Assembly (NCBI GenBank): GCA_003661865.1
Contig: QMWY01000046.1
Coordinates: forward strand, 1 to 7,618
Length of the DNA stretch: 7,618 nucleotides
From: Thermoprotei archaeon
GTDB taxonomy: Archaea > Thermoproteota > Thermoprotei_A > Sulfolobales > Ignisphaeraceae
Reading direction: 5' to 3'
This document shows, one piece after another, positions 5,392-7,618 of the stretch. The position numbers and the translations under genes were made by a program. The notes below the pieces were generated by a model that had not been told where the DNA came from, ran no database searches, and saw nothing but the letters and a program-made list of their open reading frames with translations. Position 1 is the first letter of the stretch; the number at the start of each line of letters is the position of its first letter.

Positions 5392-5439
5392 GAACAGTGT
5401 TCAGGAATACGGAGAAGGCGTGAAGATCTTACTGAACAC
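5392..5439. repeat. GAACA/TGTTC inverted repeats upstream of the glnA TATA box
   Basis: GAACAGTGTTC (5392-5402) is a perfect 11-base odd palindrome. GTGTTCAG (5397-5404) is also repeated in inverse as CTGAACAC (5432-5439). Three GAACA half-sites therefore lie 20-75 bases upstream of the glnA TATA box, where an activator could bind. This is the only clear structure in the 200-base gap between galactokinase and glnA; no small gene is convincing there. Confidence 0.35.
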
Positions 5440-5509
5440 CCTCTACTCGGTGTAGGCGGTGAAAAGCTAAGCTGTGCAGAGCAGCTGTCCCCAGATCCGA
5501 AAGAAGCTG

Positions 5510-6793
5510 TCAGCCCCTCTCCCGGGAAACCCCCCTATCAATCTCTACAATCCACCCCCTCACAGCGCCAGCACCCCTCGCCGCCTCAAGAACCTTCTCT
5601 GCTACACCTGGGCTCTCAACCAGCGCTATCAGCGATCCCCCTAGCCCGGCCCCGGAGATCTTCACCCCTAGAGCACCGGCATCCTTAGCAGCATCCCTAA
5701 TCCTTTCAAGCTGGGGCAGGCTGAGGTCGTAGAGATCTCTAAGGAGCTCGTGCTGATAATCCATGACCACGCCTACTAGCCGTGATACGGGGTTTGGAGA
5801 CGCAAGTGCCTTTTCTACAGCGCTTCTCCACTCATTGCCGAGGACCCCTACCAGGGTATCGGTGCTGGGGATCCTCCCCCTGATGATGTCCAGGGCTAAG
5901 GTTGTTGAGCGGTGCATTAGGAGTGTGAAGAGGATTCTTCTTCGCGGCCTATCCGGCAGCCTATCGAGGTAGGGCTTAAGCTCCTCTAGGCTGAGCTCCT
6001 CCCACCTAGGCTCGTAGTACCTCCTACCCAGCCTCCTCCTTATACCTGGGGGCAGATCCTCCATCTCTAGGAGGAGCCTGAGCCCCTCGTCTATATCGGC
6101 CTGCCTCCTCGGGTGAATATCGGCTGTGCTATGCCTGATCCCCGAGTCCATAACCACGAAGACCCCGGGGATCCTTGGCAGCTCCTCAACCCTGTACGGA
6201 GGCCTGGTCTCTATCTTCACGATCCCTCCGTAGGCGGAGCCGTACTGATCGAGCCTGCCGCACGGGATCCCCATGATGTCGTGCTCAGCGTGGTAGGCCA
6301 GCTCAGCGATATCTCTCCTCGAGAGCCCTAGGGAGAAGAGCTCGCTTAGCCCCGCTATGAACGAGACCTCTAGGGCGGCGCTGCTAGCAAGCCCTGCGGC
6401 GACGGGTACGTCGCTGTAGATAGTAGCTTCGAAGCCGCTAAGCCTAGATCCCTTCTCGAGGAGGGCCCTTACAGAGGCCCTTAGGTAATCGCCGAACCAC
6501 CTACCGCCGCGGAGCACCGGGTTCGAGACACTGAACACGTCTAGGTACTCCACACCCTCATCCCTAAGGTTCCCCGAGGCTACGCGGGCCTCGTCACCAT
6601 CAACAGTCCTGAGAGCTACGTAGGTTCTCAGGTTCACCCCTACGGAGACTACTGGAAGCCCCTTGTAGTCCTGATGGGTATTGAGGAAGTCTAGCCTCCC
6701 TGGAGCAGATACCACTACCTGGGGCTCCGAGTGGAAGAGCTCCCTGAACAGCTCAACAGCTTTGTGGAGAGCTGAGGAGCTCAACACCACCAC
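5510..6793 (-). CDS. GHMP-family sugar kinase, galactokinase-like
   Basis: This 427-residue protein is a GHMP kinase of the galactokinase branch, which phosphorylates a sugar at C1 with ATP in the cytosol. Motif 1 is SAPGRLDFLNTHQDYKG (29-45); the phosphate-binding motif 2 is DVPVAAGLASSAALEVS (128-144); GIPCGRLDQYGSAYGG (175-190) holds the catalytic-base Asp182; motif 3 is KISGAGLGGS (378-387). The length suits galactokinases. In motif 1 the classical GEH-x-DY of galactokinases is NTHQDY: His40 and Asp42 remain, but the sugar-contacting Glu is Thr39, so the substrate may not be galactose. The start is the first of three GTGs (6793, 6790, 6787) followed by TTG 6784. A TGA directly precedes the first, so the start is fixed to within four codons. 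Divergent from the HEPN gene. Confidence 0.85.
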   Translation of the reverse strand: MVVLSSSALHKAVELFRELFHSEPQVVVSAPGRLDFLNTHQDYKGLPVVSVGVNLRTYVALRTVDGDEARVASGNLRDEGVEYLDVFSVSNPVLRGGRWFGDYLRASVRALLEKGSRLSGFEATIYSDVPVAAGLASSAALEVSFIAGLSELFSLGLSRRDIAELAYHAEHDIMGIPCGRLDQYGSAYGGIVKIETRPPYRVEELPRIPGVFVVMDSGIRHSTADIHPRRQADIDEGLRLLLEMEDLPPGIRRRLGRRYYEPRWEELSLEELKPYLDRLPDRPRRRILFTLLMHRSTTLALDIIRGRIPSTDTLVGVLGNEWRSAVEKALASPNPVSRLVGVVMDYQHELLRDLYDLSLPQLERIRDAAKDAGALGVKISGAGLGGSLIALVESPGVAEKVLEAARGAGAVRGWIVEIDRGVSRERG

Positions 6794-6822
6794 TCAGCAA
6801 CAACTATCTGCAAGACTAAGAA

Positions 6823-6832
6823 CTAAGCTTAG
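6823..6832. promoter_or_regulatory. 10-base palindrome in the galactokinase/HEPN divergent region
   Basis: CTAAGCTTAG is a perfect palindrome about 30-40 bases upstream of the galactokinase start. CTTAGT occurs twice next to it on the minus strand. It is where the galactokinase TATA box would be expected, yet no good TATA sequence is present. Either a weak promoter element or a binding site. Confidence 0.25.
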
Positions 6833-6868
6833 CGCACTGCAGAGGCTTAGGGATAACAGCTCAGGGAG

Positions 6869-6875
6869 CTATAGA
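6869..6875 (+). promoter_or_regulatory. Possible TATA box of the HEPN/MNT pair
   Basis: CTATAGA is centred about 21 bases before the GTG at 6893, slightly close for a leaderless transcript. It is the best TATA-like sequence in the 99-base divergent gap. Confidence 0.35.
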
Positions 6876-6892
6876 GGGACCGGGTCTATGCA

Positions 6893-7183
6893 GTGGCTTC
6901 ACGAGCACGTAACCGGCTTAGGCAGGCGCTTTACCAGGCGCTGGGGATAAAGGTATGGGGGCACTCGGTATCGCGTATGCTACAGCACCTCCCACCCGAG
7001 CATAGACCGCCTAAGGAGCTGATAAACGGGGCTAAGGAGCTGGATAGGCACTACATACCTACGCACCGCCCCGACTTCCATCCTGAGGGGGCTCCCATGG
7101 ACTACTACGCCGAGGAGGATGCTAGGAGGGCTGTTAGGTATGCAGCGGAGGTCATCGAGTTCTGCAGGCGTGAAATTCCATAA
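6893..7183 (+). CDS. HEPN-domain protein, N-terminally short
   Basis: This 96-residue product covers the C-terminal two thirds of a COG2250-type HEPN protein. It has LRQALYQALGIKVWGHSVSRML (9-30), then AKELDRHYIPTHRPDFHPEGAP (47-68), then YYAEEDARRAVRYAAEVIEF (71-90). These match the GHS, LDRHYIPTRYPD and YY-x-x-EDA hallmarks of the family (recalled). Family members are usually about 120-135 residues. Here the first helix and the expected CFHAQQAAEKAL stretch are missing or degenerate, and an in-frame TAG at 6872-6874 allows only seven more codons. The GTG start is chosen because no better start lies after that stop. It overlaps the nucleotidyltransferase gene by 14 bases. HEPN proteins are RNase toxins or structural partners in HEPN-MNT modules; activity here is doubtful. 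Confidence 0.72.
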   Translation: MASRARNRLRQALYQALGIKVWGHSVSRMLQHLPPEHRPPKELINGAKELDRHYIPTHRPDFHPEGAPMDYYAEEDARRAVRYAAEVIEFCRREIP

Positions 7184-7565
7184 GCTTGACTACGAAAGGG
7201 TTCTGGAGGCGCTGAGGCGCTACGCTGAGAACCTAGTTTCAGAGGGGAGGGCTAGAGCGGTGATCCTCGTAGGCTCCCTAGCCCGTGGAGACTACACCGC
7301 CTACTCCGACGCCGACGTAATCGTGGTGGTCGATAGGGCTGCGGAAAGACCCATCGATAGGCTTGCTGAGTACATGGACCCTACGCTGCCGATAGATATC
7401 GAGCCACGGGTGTACACAAGGAGCGAGATCCTGAGGATAGCTAGGGAGGGAAGGAGGATAGTTGACGAGGTACTGCGGTACGGAAAGCTCCTCGCAGGGG
7501 ATCGCTCTGTAGTTGAGGAGCTCAGACGCGTGTATAAGGGTGGTACCGGGAAGTCCAGCAGCTAG
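7170..7565 (+). CDS. Minimal nucleotidyltransferase (MNT), partner of the HEPN protein
   Basis: This 131-residue protein carries the DNA polymerase beta-type nucleotidyltransferase signature ILVGSLARGDYTAYSDADVIVV (32-53). It has Gly35-Ser36 and the two metal-binding acids Asp47 and Asp49; a third acid is likely Asp76 or Glu78 in PIDIEPRVYT. The catalytic set looks intact. In characterised HEPN-MNT modules the MNT protein is the antitoxin and can inactivate HEPN by AMPylation; that is inferred here. I place the start at GTG 7170. The longer in-frame version from 7119 lies entirely inside the HEPN gene and adds low-complexity residues (MLGGLLGMQRRSSSSAG). A strong GGAGGT at 7147-7152 lies 17 bases upstream, rather far, so the start is moderately sure. 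It overlaps HEPN by 14 bases, indicating coupled translation. Confidence 0.82.
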   Translation: MKFHKLDYERVLEALRRYAENLVSEGRARAVILVGSLARGDYTAYSDADVIVVVDRAAERPIDRLAEYMDPTLPIDIEPRVYTRSEILRIAREGRRIVDEVLRYGKLLAGDRSVVEELRRVYKGGTGKSSS

Positions 7566-7618
7566 TACCCGCAGATTCCCAGAACAGCGTCCAGCCCCTC
7601 AACGGCTCTCCTACACGC
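7562..7618 (-). CDS. Possible C-terminal tail of an unidentified minus-strand gene (runs off right edge)
   Basis: On the minus strand one frame is open from the window edge to TAG at 7564-7562 and ends in RRAVEGLDAVLGICGY. Its stop shares a CTAG with the stop of the MNT gene, a compact convergent arrangement. Eighteen codons are too few to name a family or to be sure it is coding. Confidence 0.3.
   Translation of the reverse strand, partial: ACRRAVEGLDAVLGICGY

Noticed and set aside
5308..5688. A plus-strand reading frame of 126 codons across the glnA/galactokinase gap
   Set aside because: Very Ser/Pro-rich composition, no domain, and most of it lies opposite the glnA promoter and the end of the kinase gene.
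6681..6950. A plus-strand reading frame of 89 codons from inside the galactokinase into the HEPN gene
   Set aside because: No domain and it crosses the divergent promoter region. Only its last part could be a HEPN remnant, reported as a finding.

Overview
The window looks like a hyperthermophilic archaeon, most likely a thermoproteote (crenarchaeote). The reasons are the strong preference for AGG/ATA codons, GTG and TTG start codons, several TATA boxes about 25-40 bases before start codons, and archaeal families throughout (coiled-coil PD-(D/E)XK protein, DTGF-type aspartic protease, RHH-DUF5678 protein, HEPN-MNT pair). No species can be named from this alone. Base composition is about 57-63% G+C in most places, but falls to roughly 42-47% in hand-counted 60-base blocks between about 2750 and 3780.

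Layout. 1-539 (-) is the N-terminal part of a thiamine-diphosphate enzyme that runs off the left edge. Diverging from it, 690-1472 (+) encodes a coiled-coil protein with a C-terminal PD-(D/E)XK nuclease-like domain, and 1539-2726 (+) encodes a HutI-like metal-dependent amidohydrolase. Four minus-strand loci follow, converging on the amidohydrolase. In transcription order they are galactokinase-like GHMP kinase (6793-5510), type I glutamine synthetase (5309-3879), a ribbon-helix-helix/DUF5678 protein (3642-3223) and a frameshifted clan AA aspartic protease (3217-2826). Diverging from the galactokinase, 6893-7183 and 7170-7565 (+) form an overlapping HEPN/nucleotidyltransferase pair of toxin-antitoxin type. 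A possible C-terminal tail of another minus-strand gene lies at the right edge.

How the parts fit. Core metabolism (sugar phosphorylation, glutamine synthesis, an amidohydrolase, a TPP enzyme) is interleaved with three accessory modules: the coiled-coil nuclease, the RHH-DUF5678/protease pair, and HEPN-MNT. The most interesting locus is the AT-rich RHH-DUF5678/protease pair. The two genes are 5 bases apart, and the promoter of the first carries three ACTAGG half-sites at 9-base spacing directly beside the TATA box, as expected for an autoregulated RHH operon. The protease, with an intact DTGF active-site motif, is broken by what looks like a single missing base. The glutamine synthetase leader also carries paired TGTACA sites 22 bases apart that could be an operator.

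There is no stretch over 300 bases without a gene. No tRNA, rRNA, CRISPR array, insertion sequence or origin was recognised.
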